From assembly GCA_963714325.1 (NCBI GenBank), contig CAVQOB010000008.1, positions 62,001-126,000 on the forward strand: DNA of 64,000 bases, in the 5' to 3' direction. Under the pieces are notes generated by a model. It was not told the DNA's origin. It ran no database searches and saw nothing but the letters and a program-made list of their open reading frames with translations. The number at the start of each line of letters is the position of its first letter. The stretch's first letter is position 1. Source of the DNA: CAVQOB01 sp963714325. Lineage in GTDB: Bacteria > Pseudomonadota > Alphaproteobacteria > Rhizobiales > Hyphomicrobiaceae. Of this stretch, positions 17,001 through 25,715 are shown piece by piece. Both the position numbers and the translations under genes were made by a program.

Positions 17001-17138
17001 ACGCAACGCACGCCACGACCTATTGAGCGCTTCCCCTACCAACTCATCTATCGCGTCGAAGCGGATACCATCACCGTCTATGCCGTCGCCCACCTGAAAC
17101 GCAAACCCGGCTATTGGCGCGACCGCCTCAAAACCTGA
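17001..17138 (+). pseudogene. C-terminal remnant of a RelE/ParE-type toxin gene
   Basis: An open frame without a start ends at TGA 17136-17138 and encodes about 40 residues: RFPYQLIYRVEADTITVYAV, then AHLKRKPGYWRDRLK. This is the characteristic last third of RelE/ParE family toxins, with the hydrophobic strand YRVE.D.I.VYAVAH and the basic Arg/Lys-Pro-x-Tyr-Trp tail. The N-terminal two thirds are missing, and the left end runs into a REP copy at 16970. No antitoxin gene is visible beside it. It is interpreted as a truncated, non-functional relic. Confidence 0.7.
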
Positions 17139-17172
17139 AGCCATCCGCACCTCCGGCCTCCCGGCCATCGAG

Positions 17173-17193
17173 CCCGGATCGCCCGCAGGGGAG
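17173..17193. repeat. Short repeat CGGATCGCCCGCAGGGGAG, copy 1
   Basis: The core CGGATCGCCCGCAGGGGAG lies after CCTCCCGGCC and recurs nearly identically at 25669-25689. A CTCCCCGCAGGGGAAAAG variant lies near 36782. Confidence 0.6.
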
Positions 17194-17351
17194 TCGGAAG
17201 GCGCAAAGCGCGGCGGCGGCTGGGCAGCTAAATCGCCACCCAGCATGAACCCACCATGACTCACACCCCCATCTCCGGTTCACATCACACCCACTACGGT
17301 CCACCCAATCGCACCACTCTACGCATCAGACCTCGCTCCGGGAGTCCGCCC

Positions 17352-17717
17352 ATGTTGAACCGCACCATTGTCGCCGCTGCCCTCTTCGCCATCACCATAC
17401 CCATCGCAGTCAACGCCCAGCAGACAGCGCCTGCTGCACCCAGCGCCACCGCCCCCGCAACCCCATCACGCCAGCCGACAGTCGCCGAAACCGAAGCCCG
17501 CGCCAAATTCCGCGCCGCCTGCTCAGCCGACATCGCCAAATTCTGTAAAGACATCCCGCCCGCCGGCCAGACCACGGCCGCGACCACACCCGATCAGATG
17601 AAAGGCCAGCGCGCCAACATGCGCCAGTGTCTCGCCACGAACGCCGCCAACCTCAGCGCCGATTGCAAATCCGCCGTCGACCAACGCGCCGCACGCGAGA
17701 CGGCGCCCAAAAGCTGA
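17352..17717 (+). CDS. Secreted cysteine-rich repeat protein
   Basis: The 121-residue protein has a signal peptide (about 1-22, MLNRTIVAAALFAITIPIAV then NA-Q). An Ala/Pro/Thr-rich linker follows, and then a segment with four cysteines: ACSADIAKFCKD and MRQCLATNAANLSADC. That spacing fits the cysteine-rich repeat family (Cys_rich_FGFR-like) found as small periplasmic proteins in proteobacteria. The role is unknown. Start is ATG at 17352 with GGGAG 7 bases upstream; an in-frame extension to 17256 lacks coding character. Confidence 0.8.
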   Translation: MLNRTIVAAALFAITIPIAVNAQQTAPAAPSATAPATPSRQPTVAETEARAKFRAACSADIAKFCKDIPPAGQTTAATTPDQMKGQRANMRQCLATNAANLSADCKSAVDQRAARETAPKS

Positions 17718-17836
17718 ACAGAACGCTGCGACGACCAGTGATACCGGCCAGCGAAACGCCCGTCCCATGTTCCCCGAACGCGACGGGCCGGTATCCGCGC
17801 GCGGGGTTGGTGGGGCGGCCGCGCGCCAAAAAAATG

Positions 17837-17864
17837 AGCCGGGCCATGCTACGATGGTCCGGCT
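17837..17864 (+). terminator. Hairpin downstream of the cysteine-rich gene, possible terminator
   Basis: AGCCGGGCCAT pairs with ATGGTCCGGCT around a 6-base loop, with one G-U pair on the plus strand. An A-run precedes it but only a weak T-rich tail follows. The rest of 17718-17979 shows nothing else. Confidence 0.35.
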
Positions 17865-17979
17865 TCGTCGTTTCGATTGCACAGCCCAGAACGCCGCTTG
17901 CCGCAGCACCCCGGATCGGCCGATAACGCCAGCCAACGGAGCAACCACGCCCTCCCCCCATCACTGAAAGTCAGGCCCC

Positions 17980-19074
17980 ATGACAGTGATCCAACGCATT
18001 TGGAAATTGGCGCCAGCCCTCGTCGTCGCCATGCTTTGGGCCTCGCTGACTCCAACCCTCGCCCAACCCACAGCGGAGCGATCCACAACAACCTTCCGCG
18101 CCGCCAAAAGCTGGGGCTATCAGCTCACCAACATCGACGTGAAAGCCCTTGCCACCAGCCTCCATGACGTCCTCGTCCTCGACTACAGCCGCGACGGCAG
18201 CGACGCCCAGGCCCTGACACCTGCCGACCTCACACTACTTCAGCGCAAGCCCGACGGCCGCCGCCGCATTGTCCTCTCTTATCTGTCGATCGGCGAAGCC
18301 GAGAGCTATCGCTACTACTGGAACAAGAGCTGGGATGATCTGGGATTCATCCCCAATGTCTGGTCGAAGCCCAGCTGGCGCGCCAAACTCAACGGCGATT
18401 GGGGCGGCAACTACGCCGTTCGCTATTGGGACCCGGCCTGGCAGCGCATCATTCTCGGCGAAGGCTCGCCGGGCCAATCCGCAAGCTATCTCGATCGCAT
18501 CATCCGCGCCGGCTTCGATGGCGTTTGGCTGGACAAAGTCGACTCGAGCCTCGAAGACGTCGCCGCCAACCGCCCGACCGCACGCGCCGATATGATTGCC
18601 TTCGTCGCACGCATCGCCGAACGCGGCCGTGCCGCCAAGCCCGGCTTTCTGGTCGTGCCGCAGAACGGCGAGGAATTGCTGACCGATGGCGGTTTCCGCG
18701 GCCTCATTGACGGCTTCGGCAAGGAGAGCCTGTTGTTCGGCGAAGACGGCCCACAACAGCCCAATCCGCAAGCCTTGATCGACAAGCGACTGGCACTTCT
18801 CAAAATGCTCACCGCCGAAGGCAAGCCCGTCTTGTCCGTCGAATATCTGTCCGATCGCGCCAACGCCGATGCCGCCATGCAAAAGCTGAGGAACCTCGGC
18901 CTCGTGCCACTCGCCGCAACACGCCTGCTCGACGTATCCCCTGGCACCATCACCGCGTCATCTGAGACGGCAACGGCCACCAGCGATCGCCGTTGGGCGG
19001 CAGTCGGTTGGGCATTCGCCGGGTTCGTTTTCTTGGCCGGCGCCTTCTGGCTGAGCCGCCTTCTCCGCCGCTGA
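17980..19074 (+). CDS. GH114-like (TM1410-family) putative glycoside hydrolase with a C-terminal membrane anchor
   Basis: The 364-residue protein has a signal peptide (about 1-28), a TIM-barrel-type domain and a C-terminal hydrophobic helix (about 338-358) followed by SRLLRR. The strands are typical of the MJ1477/TM1410/GH114 family, whose characterised members are endo-alpha-1,4-polygalactosaminidases. They include LVLDYSRDG near 67, YLSIGEAESYRYYW near 103, YWDPAW near 148 and GFDGVWLDKVDSS near 178, the last two carrying acidic residues at the expected strand ends. A polysaccharide substrate is an inference. The membrane anchor would hold it at the periplasmic face. An FkbM methyltransferase follows 125 bp downstream. 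Confidence 0.8.
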   Translation: MTVIQRIWKLAPALVVAMLWASLTPTLAQPTAERSTTTFRAAKSWGYQLTNIDVKALATSLHDVLVLDYSRDGSDAQALTPADLTLLQRKPDGRRRIVLSYLSIGEAESYRYYWNKSWDDLGFIPNVWSKPSWRAKLNGDWGGNYAVRYWDPAWQRIILGEGSPGQSASYLDRIIRAGFDGVWLDKVDSSLEDVAANRPTARADMIAFVARIAERGRAAKPGFLVVPQNGEELLTDGGFRGLIDGFGKESLLFGEDGPQQPNPQALIDKRLALLKMLTAEGKPVLSVEYLSDRANADAAMQKLRNLGLVPLAATRLLDVSPGTITASSETATATSDRRWAAVGWAFAGFVFLAGAFWLSRLLRR

Positions 19075-19198
19075 CCACCACGCCGGGTGGTCCGGCCGTT
19101 GGCGGGCAAGCATCAAGTCGGCGCCTGAAGCCGCCCGAACACGCAAAAATCACACATCGCCTTGACGCCGCCACGCCGGCGCGGCACATCGCAGACCC

Positions 19199-19966
19199 AT
19201 GGACACCATTCTCATCCGCCTCAAAGCCGACCCAGCCCTCACCCAGCTCCGCCGCTCGCTCGACGTCTATTACGGTGACGCAGCCCGCGACGCCGCGATG
19301 GACCGGCTCTACGCCCGCTTCCTGAAGCCCGACGACCTCGCCTTCGACATCGGCTCTCACGTCGGCGATCGCATCGGCGCCTTCCGTCGCTGCGGCGCCC
19401 GCGTCGTCGCCCTCGAGCCGCAACCCGATTGCGCCCGCGTCGTCCGCACCATCTACGCCGCCGACAAGAACGTGGCGCTCGTCGAAAGCGCCTGCGGCCC
19501 CAAGCCCGGCAGCCTCACCCTGCACATCAATTCGCAAAACCCGACCGTCACCACCGCGTCAAAAAATTTCGTCAAGGCCGCAGACGGCGCCAGCGGCTGG
19601 GAGGGCCAGGTCTGGGATCGCACCATTCAAGTCCCCGTCACCACTCTCGACGCGCTCATCGCCGCGCACGGCATTCCGGCCTTCGTCAAGATCGACGTCG
19701 AAGGCTTCGAGGCCGATGTCCTCGCCGGTCTGACGCACAAACTCGCAACTCTCTCCTTCGAGTTCACAACCATCCAGCGCGACGTCGCCAATCACTGCCT
19801 CGATCGCCTCGCGACAATCGGCAACTACGGCTTCGACCTCGCTCTCGGCGAATCGCAGCAACTGACCCACAACCGCTGGCTCACCAAAGCGGAGATGGCC
19901 GAACATATTCGCACACTCCCCCACGCCGCGAACTCCGGAGACGTCTATGCCCGCCTTCTCGGCTGA
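19199..19966 (+). CDS. FkbM-family methyltransferase
   Basis: The 255-residue product has the FkbM layout. DLAFDIGSHVGDRIGAFR (about 44-61) is the SAM-binding loop, VVALEPQPDCARVV the acidic loop, and VKIDVEGFEADVLAGL (about 163-178) the family signature. FkbM enzymes methylate hydroxyl groups of sugars or polyketides. It lies between a GH114-like gene and a secreted protein gene, which suggests a polysaccharide-related role. Start is ATG at 19199. The stop is followed within 15 bp by a REP copy. Confidence 0.88.
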   Translation: MDTILIRLKADPALTQLRRSLDVYYGDAARDAAMDRLYARFLKPDDLAFDIGSHVGDRIGAFRRCGARVVALEPQPDCARVVRTIYAADKNVALVESACGPKPGSLTLHINSQNPTVTTASKNFVKAADGASGWEGQVWDRTIQVPVTTLDALIAAHGIPAFVKIDVEGFEADVLAGLTHKLATLSFEFTTIQRDVANHCLDRLATIGNYGFDLALGESQQLTHNRWLTKAEMAEHIRTLPHAANSGDVYARLLG

Positions 19967-19979
19967 TCATGTCGCGCTT

Positions 19980-20148
19980 CCCTCTCCCCGCGCGCGGGGA
20001 GAGGGCCAGGGTGAGGGGCAGCCGCTCGCACCATCGCGCGGCGCCTCCAATTGTCATCCCGGGGCTTGTCCCCGGGATCCATCGAGCCACAACCTCCGGC
20101 CAATCAAATGCAGCGCCCTGGATCCCGGCAATGAATGCCGGGATGACA
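19980..20148. repeat. Cluster of three different palindromic repeats
   Basis: A CCCTCTCCCC...GGGGAGAGGG copy lies at 19980-20019. A TGTCATCCCGGGG...CCCCGGGAT palindrome lies at 20052-20080, and a GATCCCGGCA...TGCCGGGATGACA palindrome at 20117-20148. Together they fill the gap before the secreted protein gene. Confidence 0.85.
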
Positions 20149-20228
20149 CGATTAAAGTTGCGACGCATCGGCGCACGATCGAGGGCACGGCAGCACGACA
20201 ATCGCTTCAAGCCACATACCGCGCAGTG

Positions 20229-21161
20229 ATGTTCTTGTTTTCGCTCCTCCTCGCCCCCCTCCACGCCACAGCCGAACCGCTCGCCGTCGACGTCACCAAC
20301 ACCTCCGAGCCCGTGCTCTGTGCCGAGAAGGACAATGTCACGCTGAACCTCGCCTCGAAGGACGTGAAATCGTTCCGCATCGAGGCCGCACACCCGGCCT
20401 ACATCACCACCTTGCAGAAGGATTCCTTTGAAGCCGATTGGACCGCCTGCGATATGAAGTCCGATCCCGTCCACGCCTCAACCGTCGCCAAAACCACCCG
20501 CCGCACCATCTACGAAGAACCCGACATCTGGCTCGTTGGCTGGACCTTCCCGACCTACTGGCGCCCATCCACCGCCAGCGTCCGCATCGCAGACCGCGTC
20601 GAAAAAGGCTTGCACCTCGTCCAGGTTTGGATGATCCGCCCCATGGGCGGCGAGGAAGTCGTCGTCTTCTATCCCCAGGACGGCTACTGGCGTATGCGCC
20701 CGCTCGCCCCCGAAGGCCGCGCGCCCACCAGTTTCGGCTCGTCCTTCCTGGTCGGCCCCGTCGAAGTCGACGGTCGTCCCATCGTCCGCATCAAGGAAAT
20801 TGCCTTCGATCCGGCCAAACGGACCTTCACGCTCGACTTCGAGCGCGGCGGCAAGGCAACGATCGCCATGGCCATGGCCGACCGCAATCGTACGACCCTC
20901 GACGTCACCCTCGATCGTCCGATCACCGACCGCCCTTTCGCCGCACTCCGCTCGATGTACGTCACTGATTTCAACAACGACGTCGCCAAAGTGGCCGTCC
21001 GTGAAAAGAACGCCAAGGGCTGGCGCGAAGACTCGATCCTGAATTTCAAAAAAGCCACCGCATCCGAAATTTGGGCCGGCCGCAGCACCATCTCGCGCCA
21101 TAACTCATCGTCACCCGATATGGTCTTTGGCGCCTTCACCGACGGCGTGAAGCAGCCCTAG
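20229..21161 (+). CDS. Conserved secreted protein of unknown function
   Basis: The 310-residue protein has a signal peptide (MFLFSLLLAPLHATA, about 1-15). It continues with a beta-rich domain with two cysteines (LCAEKD and WTACDM) and a region DIWLVGWTFPTYWRPS near 100. No catalytic motif is recognised. The start is placed at ATG 20229; a longer frame from 19947 reads through three repeats and is not credible. The gene follows the GH114/FkbM pair on the same strand, after the repeat cluster, and may or may not belong to that unit. Confidence 0.75.
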   Translation: MFLFSLLLAPLHATAEPLAVDVTNTSEPVLCAEKDNVTLNLASKDVKSFRIEAAHPAYITTLQKDSFEADWTACDMKSDPVHASTVAKTTRRTIYEEPDIWLVGWTFPTYWRPSTASVRIADRVEKGLHLVQVWMIRPMGGEEVVVFYPQDGYWRMRPLAPEGRAPTSFGSSFLVGPVEVDGRPIVRIKEIAFDPAKRTFTLDFERGGKATIAMAMADRNRTTLDVTLDRPITDRPFAALRSMYVTDFNNDVAKVAVREKNAKGWREDSILNFKKATASEIWAGRSTISRHNSSSPDMVFGAFTDGVKQP

Positions 21162-21214
21162 GCGACGACCCGGCGCCGCGGCGCGCGATACGAGGATCGC
21201 AACGTCCTCGGTGT

Positions 21215-22759
21215 CTACTCCTTCGGCAGCGTCTGCGCGTAAGCGAGGAGATTGGCCGCGACCTCAATGGGGAACCCGCGCATCGACACCATGATCGCTC
21301 CGGGATGCCCGTTGCAAATCTTATGCAGAACCTCGATTGGCCCGTTCTGCGCTTTTGTCCCAACATATTGAATGGCATTGTTAGGATTGCTCCCCGGTCG
21401 CCCGGGTGAGCCGCCAAGCTTGCGTGCCCGCCCGTCAAACCCATGACACGATGCACAGACGTTCTGGAAGATCGGCCGGCCTTGCTCGGCATCGCCTTTG
21501 ATCTTGTCATTCGCCAACACAAACTGTGCCGCATTGTGCTGCCCGCGACTGACGAACAAGGCCAATCGGTATTTAGCATGTTGCGGCAGGATCTCATCAG
21601 TGTAGCCATGCGCGGCATTGCCAAGTATGGACATGATGACCGCCGGATCGCGTCCGCGCGCCTTCTGCACGCCCGCTATGCCCGTGGCATTTGCCCCCGA
21701 CCGATATTGGCCATCACGCCCCATGTAGTCCCAGCCATGACAGTTCTTGCACCGCCACGTATCCTCGTTGCTGATGCTGGTATTAGCCGTTGGCCATGCC
21801 GGATGTCGCTTGGCTGGCGCCTTCACTCCGAGCGACGCCGCCCAGTTGTCATAAAGCCGTCCCCCGCTCGAGATCAGCCACGTCTGCGACGCGCTCTCCG
21901 GCCCACCGATCACATAGTCCTGCCGTTCTTTGGATTGCGTCGCGGCACTGTCTTGGATGGCTTGCGTGACCGCCGTCACCGCAGGCGTCGGCGTCGCTTC
22001 CACAACCGCATTCGAAACATTGCGTTCCGTCATCGTCCAGCCTGCAAATCCGCCCAACGCAGCCAGAAACAGCAATGCTGTAAAGCCCTGGTTCGCATGC
22101 AATCGCGTCAGAATCTGCTCTTGCAGGGTCGGCACAGACGTCCGCGCCGCTTCATCGGCGTCGAGCACCTTGTTGCCCGAGAACATCGCGCCAACCAGAT
22201 TCTCCTGATGCATCCAACTCGACATCAAAACACCAAGCAGATGCAGCGGTATCAGCGCCAAAAAAGCGTTCGCCGCGTAGTGGTGCACCGTCTCGACCCA
22301 GACGACACCAAAGAATTGGTTGGTCAGTTGCATGACGCCAGTGCCGACAATCACCGCAAGACACAGCAACATAACCAAAATCATATACCCGCCTGCCGGG
22401 TTATGCCCGATATGGCGCTCTGCGCGATTGCGCAAAATATCCTTTAGGTAGCCAAACATCGCGCGCGGCGAACGCACAAATTCCGAAAACCGCGCGTAGC
22501 GCGTCCCGGCAAAACCCCAGACCAACCTGAACAGCAGCAAACCACCAGCGATAAAGCCCGAGATTTCATGAACTCGGCTCCCCGTTCCACCCGTGAACCA
22601 CGCCGTCGCCACACTGACAACCAGCGCCCAGTGAAACAACCGGACCGCCACATCCCAAACCGGAACCCGTTCAGTCACTGCAGGCACCGCGACGGTATCG
22701 CCAGCTTGCAGAAGAACCGCATCCTCGCGTCGTAATCCAATGCGTTTTGGCTCAAGCAC
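21215..22759 (-). CDS. Fused cytochrome b561-type and diheme cytochrome c protein
   Basis: The 514-residue protein joins a membrane cytochrome b domain to two c-type haem domains. The b part (about 30-200) has four helices with histidines in RLFHWAL, VHEISGF and VHHYAANAFLALIPLHLL, as in Ni/Fe-hydrogenase-type b561. A fifth hydrophobic helix near 238-256 tethers the C-terminal part. That part has CKNCHGWD near 335 and CASCHGFD near 433 as CxxCH haem-attachment sites. A quinol-to-periplasm electron path ending in the haem c domains is inferred. The start is taken as GTG at 22759, preceded by AGGG. It has no obvious operon partner. Confidence 0.88.
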   Translation of the reverse strand: MLEPKRIGLRREDAVLLQAGDTVAVPAVTERVPVWDVAVRLFHWALVVSVATAWFTGGTGSRVHEISGFIAGGLLLFRLVWGFAGTRYARFSEFVRSPRAMFGYLKDILRNRAERHIGHNPAGGYMILVMLLCLAVIVGTGVMQLTNQFFGVVWVETVHHYAANAFLALIPLHLLGVLMSSWMHQENLVGAMFSGNKVLDADEAARTSVPTLQEQILTRLHANQGFTALLFLAALGGFAGWTMTERNVSNAVVEATPTPAVTAVTQAIQDSAATQSKERQDYVIGGPESASQTWLISSGGRLYDNWAASLGVKAPAKRHPAWPTANTSISNEDTWRCKNCHGWDYMGRDGQYRSGANATGIAGVQKARGRDPAVIMSILGNAAHGYTDEILPQHAKYRLALFVSRGQHNAAQFVLANDKIKGDAEQGRPIFQNVCASCHGFDGRARKLGGSPGRPGSNPNNAIQYVGTKAQNGPIEVLHKICNGHPGAIMVSMRGFPIEVAANLLAYAQTLPKE

Positions 22760-22939
22760 AACAGCACCCTCTGGTCAGGCTAACATCGGAGCCGCGGACC
22801 GATACGGCCGATCTCAACACCAATAGTCCGTCAGCCGCCTATAGGCAATAAATGTTAGCGCCGCTCACTGTCGAACCCACCATCATTGGTCTCAGACCAT
22901 AGGCTTTGTCATTGCCACCACTAAGGCAACACCCCGACC

Positions 22940-23761
22940 TCACCCGATCGGCTTCGCCTGTGGAATACTCTCGAAACATCCAGCCACCGACTGATCCAGA
23001 TCGACTAACGCCCCGCTCATCAGCCCGCTCTCAGCACTCGCCAGAAAACAGATCGCCCGCGCCGCCTCGTCCATCCGAACCAACCGCCCTTGCGGCAACC
23101 CCTTCACCGCGCCCTCCAGCCACCCGTCCTGCGCGCCATGCACGCGCCGCTGGATCTGATCCTCCCCCGGTGTTTCCATCCACCCCGGACAGACCGCATT
23201 CACACGTATGCGATCCCGCACCAGCGCGAACGCCGTATTCTTCGTCAGCGTCAGCAACGCCCCCTTCGACGCGCTATACGCCGCCAGAAACGATTGCCCG
23301 CCATGCGCCGACATCGACAACACGTTGACGATCGCACCAGGCTTCGCTGCCGCCCGCTGCAACTTGGCAACACCCTGCATGAGAAAGAACGGCGCCCGCG
23401 TATTGATTGCAAACATCCGGTCGAACAGTTCCGGCGACGTATCGATGATCGACCCGCGATCCGTGATCGCCGCCGAATTCACCAGCACATCGCACGCTTT
23501 AAACGCCGCCTCATGACTGGCAATGATCCGATCGACGATCGCCAGGTCAGCCAGATCACCAGCCACAAATCGCGCTCTTGCCCCGAGCAACTCAAGATCG
23601 CGCCGCACCGCACTCCCGCGCTCTTGATTGCGCCCCGCAATCGTCACGCCAGCGAGCCCGCGCGCAATCATCATCCGCGCCACCGCTTCCCCAAGCCCTT
23701 GGCTGGCGCCGGTGATAATTGCCGTCATCCCATCAAACCGCGCCGGTGTGGAAAGTGCCAT
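22940..23761 (-). CDS. Short-chain dehydrogenase/reductase
   Basis: The 273-residue classical SDR has TGASQGLG (about 17-24) for cofactor binding, the VLVNSAAI motif (NSAA in place of NNAG), the catalytic Ser in NVLSMSAHGG and YSASK with the Tyr-Lys pair. The CPGWMETP loop follows. The arginine in IAGRNQERG after the second strand favours NADP(H). Substrate unknown. Start is ATG at 23761 (MALSTPARF). The GST gene upstream on the same strand is 100 bp away. Confidence 0.88.
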   Translation of the reverse strand: MALSTPARFDGMTAIITGASQGLGEAVARMMIARGLAGVTIAGRNQERGSAVRRDLELLGARARFVAGDLADLAIVDRIIASHEAAFKACDVLVNSAAITDRGSIIDTSPELFDRMFAINTRAPFFLMQGVAKLQRAAAKPGAIVNVLSMSAHGGQSFLAAYSASKGALLTLTKNTAFALVRDRIRVNAVCPGWMETPGEDQIQRRVHGAQDGWLEGAVKGLPQGRLVRMDEAARAICFLASAESGLMSGALVDLDQSVAGCFESIPQAKPIG

Positions 23762-23860
23762 GAATGTGGTCCTTCGATCGCAAGGCCGCAATTATGACCA
23801 GCAATACCCGATATTGACAATGCGAGTCGCGCCGCAGCGCGCAACGGCAGCGATGCCCGC

Positions 23861-24559
23861 TCAGAAATCCAGATTGGCATAATGCGCCGGCGGCGACGGC
23901 AGCCCCGGAACCCAATCGCCAAGGATCTCGCGCACCGCCGGCCGCGATTTCACGCGGCCATACCAATCCTTCATCGCCGGGTGCTCGTCCCACGGCACCT
24001 CGCCCAGGTAATCGAGCACCGACAGCTGCGCCGCCGCCGCGAGGTCAGCAAAACTCGCCTCATCCCCCGCCAGCCAACGGCGCTGATAGGCCAGGAAGCC
24101 AATGTAGCTGAGATGATAGCGCAGACTGCCCCGCACCTGCCGCAGCACCTCGGCGTCGGGTGCTCCGGGTCCGTGCCCGCGCAAAAGCGGATAGACCTTC
24201 TCCAACAACAGTTCCCGCGTCACATCGCGATGCAGTTTGCCAAGAAACCAGTCTGCCAGCCGCCGCACCTCGGCGCGATCCTCGCGCCCGCCCGGCAACA
24301 ACCGCAACGCACGACCACCGGCCCCAGGCACCCGCGGCGCCTCCGCCAGATATTCGATGATCGCGTACCATCCCGACAGCAACGGCCCATGCTCGATCCG
24401 CAGAATCGGCAATTCGCCAGCCGGGTTGAGCGCTAACAGCTCCGCCCGCCAGTCCCACGGCCGCACATCCACGCACTCCGCCACCAGCCCGAGCTCTAGC
24501 AACGCCAGACGAACCGCCCGTGAGTGCGGGCAAAGCCGGAATTGCCAAAGCTTGTCCAT
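23861..24559 (-). CDS. Glutathione S-transferase family protein
   Basis: The 232-residue protein has an N-terminal thioredoxin-like domain: LWQFRLCPHSRAVRLALLEL with a CPHS active-site-like motif, NPAGELPIL with the cis-proline, and then a YAIIEYL segment. The C-terminal helical domain ends with HPAMKDWYGRVKSRPAVREIL, typical of GSTs. The usual Glu-Ser glutathione pair is changed around LLSGWYAI. A stress or detoxification role is inferred only. Start is ATG at 24559. Confidence 0.88.
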   Translation of the reverse strand: MDKLWQFRLCPHSRAVRLALLELGLVAECVDVRPWDWRAELLALNPAGELPILRIEHGPLLSGWYAIIEYLAEAPRVPGAGGRALRLLPGGREDRAEVRRLADWFLGKLHRDVTRELLLEKVYPLLRGHGPGAPDAEVLRQVRGSLRYHLSYIGFLAYQRRWLAGDEASFADLAAAAQLSVLDYLGEVPWDEHPAMKDWYGRVKSRPAVREILGDWVPGLPSPPAHYANLDF

Positions 24560-24722
24560 CGCCCGCGACCATCACTGCTTCGCAGTTAAAGAACTGGAAA
24601 CATCCTGTTCCGCACCACGGCCCCCCGGCAAATACCTGACCGGCCGCGCCCTGACGGTTACAGTCGCTGCAACAAATTCCTGGTACACCGAGCGAATCGA
24701 ATGACGCAATCAGCCGCGATTC

Positions 24723-24827
24723 CTAGCGTGCTTCCGGGAAAAGTGTGAGCGGTTTTCCCGACAAGAAGCACGCCAAAACAAAGGCTAGGGTCGCTCCCTG
24801 ATTCAACCTAAACCTGAACGTCCCTAG
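24723..24827. repeat. Compound palindromic intergenic repeat, copy 2
   Basis: Nearly the same two-part element as 2024-2127. GTGCTTCCGGG...AGAAGCAC is followed by CTAGGGTCGCTCC...GAACGTCCCTAG. It ends 13 bases before the uppP start codon, so it lies in the leader of that gene. Confidence 0.88.
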
Positions 24828-24840
24828 GACACCGACCACC

Positions 24841-25635
24841 ATGCAGACTTGGCACGCCGTACTCCTGGGCTTGATCGAAGGCCTCACCGAATTCCTCCCC
24901 GTATCCTCCACCGGCCACCTACTGCTCGTGCAGCATTTCCTCGGCATTGCCGACCCCAAGAAGGTTTTCGCCATCCTCATTCAATTGGGCGCAATCCTGG
25001 CGATCGTCACCGTTTACGCAGCCAAGCTCTGGCGCATACTGCTCGACTTGCCCTCCGACGCCCGCACCCGCCGCTTCGTCCTGGCCATACTGCTGGCCTT
25101 CCTGCCCGCCGCCGTCATCGGTGCCGTCCTCCACAAATACATCAAAGCGATCCTGGAGTTTCCGCTCATCGTCTGCGTCTCATTGATCGTCGGCGGCATT
25201 ATTCTCCTGATTGTCGATCGCTTGAAACTGCAGCCGCGCTATCACGACGTCATGGACTTGCCGCCGCTCCTCGCCTTGCGAATCGGCGCCTGCCAGTGCC
25301 TCGCCATGATCCCTGGCGTCTCCCGCTCCGGCGCCACCATCGTCGGCGCCATGCTGATGGGAACCGACAAGCGCACCGCCGCCGAATTCTCGTTCTTCCT
25401 CGCCATGCCGACCATGGCCGGCGCCTTCGCCTATGACCTGTTCAAGAACTACAAGGATCTCGACGCCAGCGCTGTCCAAGCCATCGCCATTGGCTTCTCG
25501 ATCGCCTTTATCACTGGCGCCATTGTCGTGCGCTATCTCTTGGGTTTCGTCTCACGACGCGGCTTCGCGCCCTTCGCCTGGTGGCGCATCATCATCGGCG
25601 GCATGGGCCTCGGCGCGCTCGCGATGCTGCGCTGA
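24841..25635 (+). CDS. uppP: Undecaprenyl-diphosphate phosphatase
   Basis: The 264-residue polytopic protein (about eight helices) recycles undecaprenyl pyrophosphate to the monophosphate lipid carrier for peptidoglycan and polysaccharide synthesis. The two BacA/UppP motifs are present: GLIEGLTEFLPVSSTGHLLL at residues 11-30 and PGVSRSGATIVGAMLMG near 160-176 with the catalytic Arg/Ser. The length is normal for the family. The start is ATG at 24841. A palindromic repeat fills its leader. Transcription is convergent with ptsN. Confidence 0.96.
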   Translation: MQTWHAVLLGLIEGLTEFLPVSSTGHLLLVQHFLGIADPKKVFAILIQLGAILAIVTVYAAKLWRILLDLPSDARTRRFVLAILLAFLPAAVIGAVLHKYIKAILEFPLIVCVSLIVGGIILLIVDRLKLQPRYHDVMDLPPLLALRIGACQCLAMIPGVSRSGATIVGAMLMGTDKRTAAEFSFFLAMPTMAGAFAYDLFKNYKDLDASAVQAIAIGFSIAFITGAIVVRYLLGFVSRRGFAPFAWWRIIIGGMGLGALAMLR

Positions 25636-25668
25636 CCATCCGCGCGCAGCGCCCTCCCGGCCGACAAG

Positions 25669-25689
25669 CCGGGATCGCCCGCAGGGGAG
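25669..25689. repeat. Short repeat CGGGATCGCCCGCAGGGGAG, copy 2
   Basis: It matches the copy at 17173-17193 and lies in the gap between the convergent uppP and ptsN genes. Confidence 0.6.
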
Positions 25690-25715
25690 CAGCCTCGCGC
25701 GATGCAAACAGTCCC

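Noticed and set aside
16938..17264. Minus-strand frame of 108 codons opposite the toxin remnant
   Set aside because: It crosses a repeat and has no recognisable motif, whereas the plus strand shows a clear RelE/ParE C-terminus.
19947..20228. Upstream extension of the secreted protein frame
   Set aside because: It is translated from three different intergenic repeats and would place the signal peptide internally.
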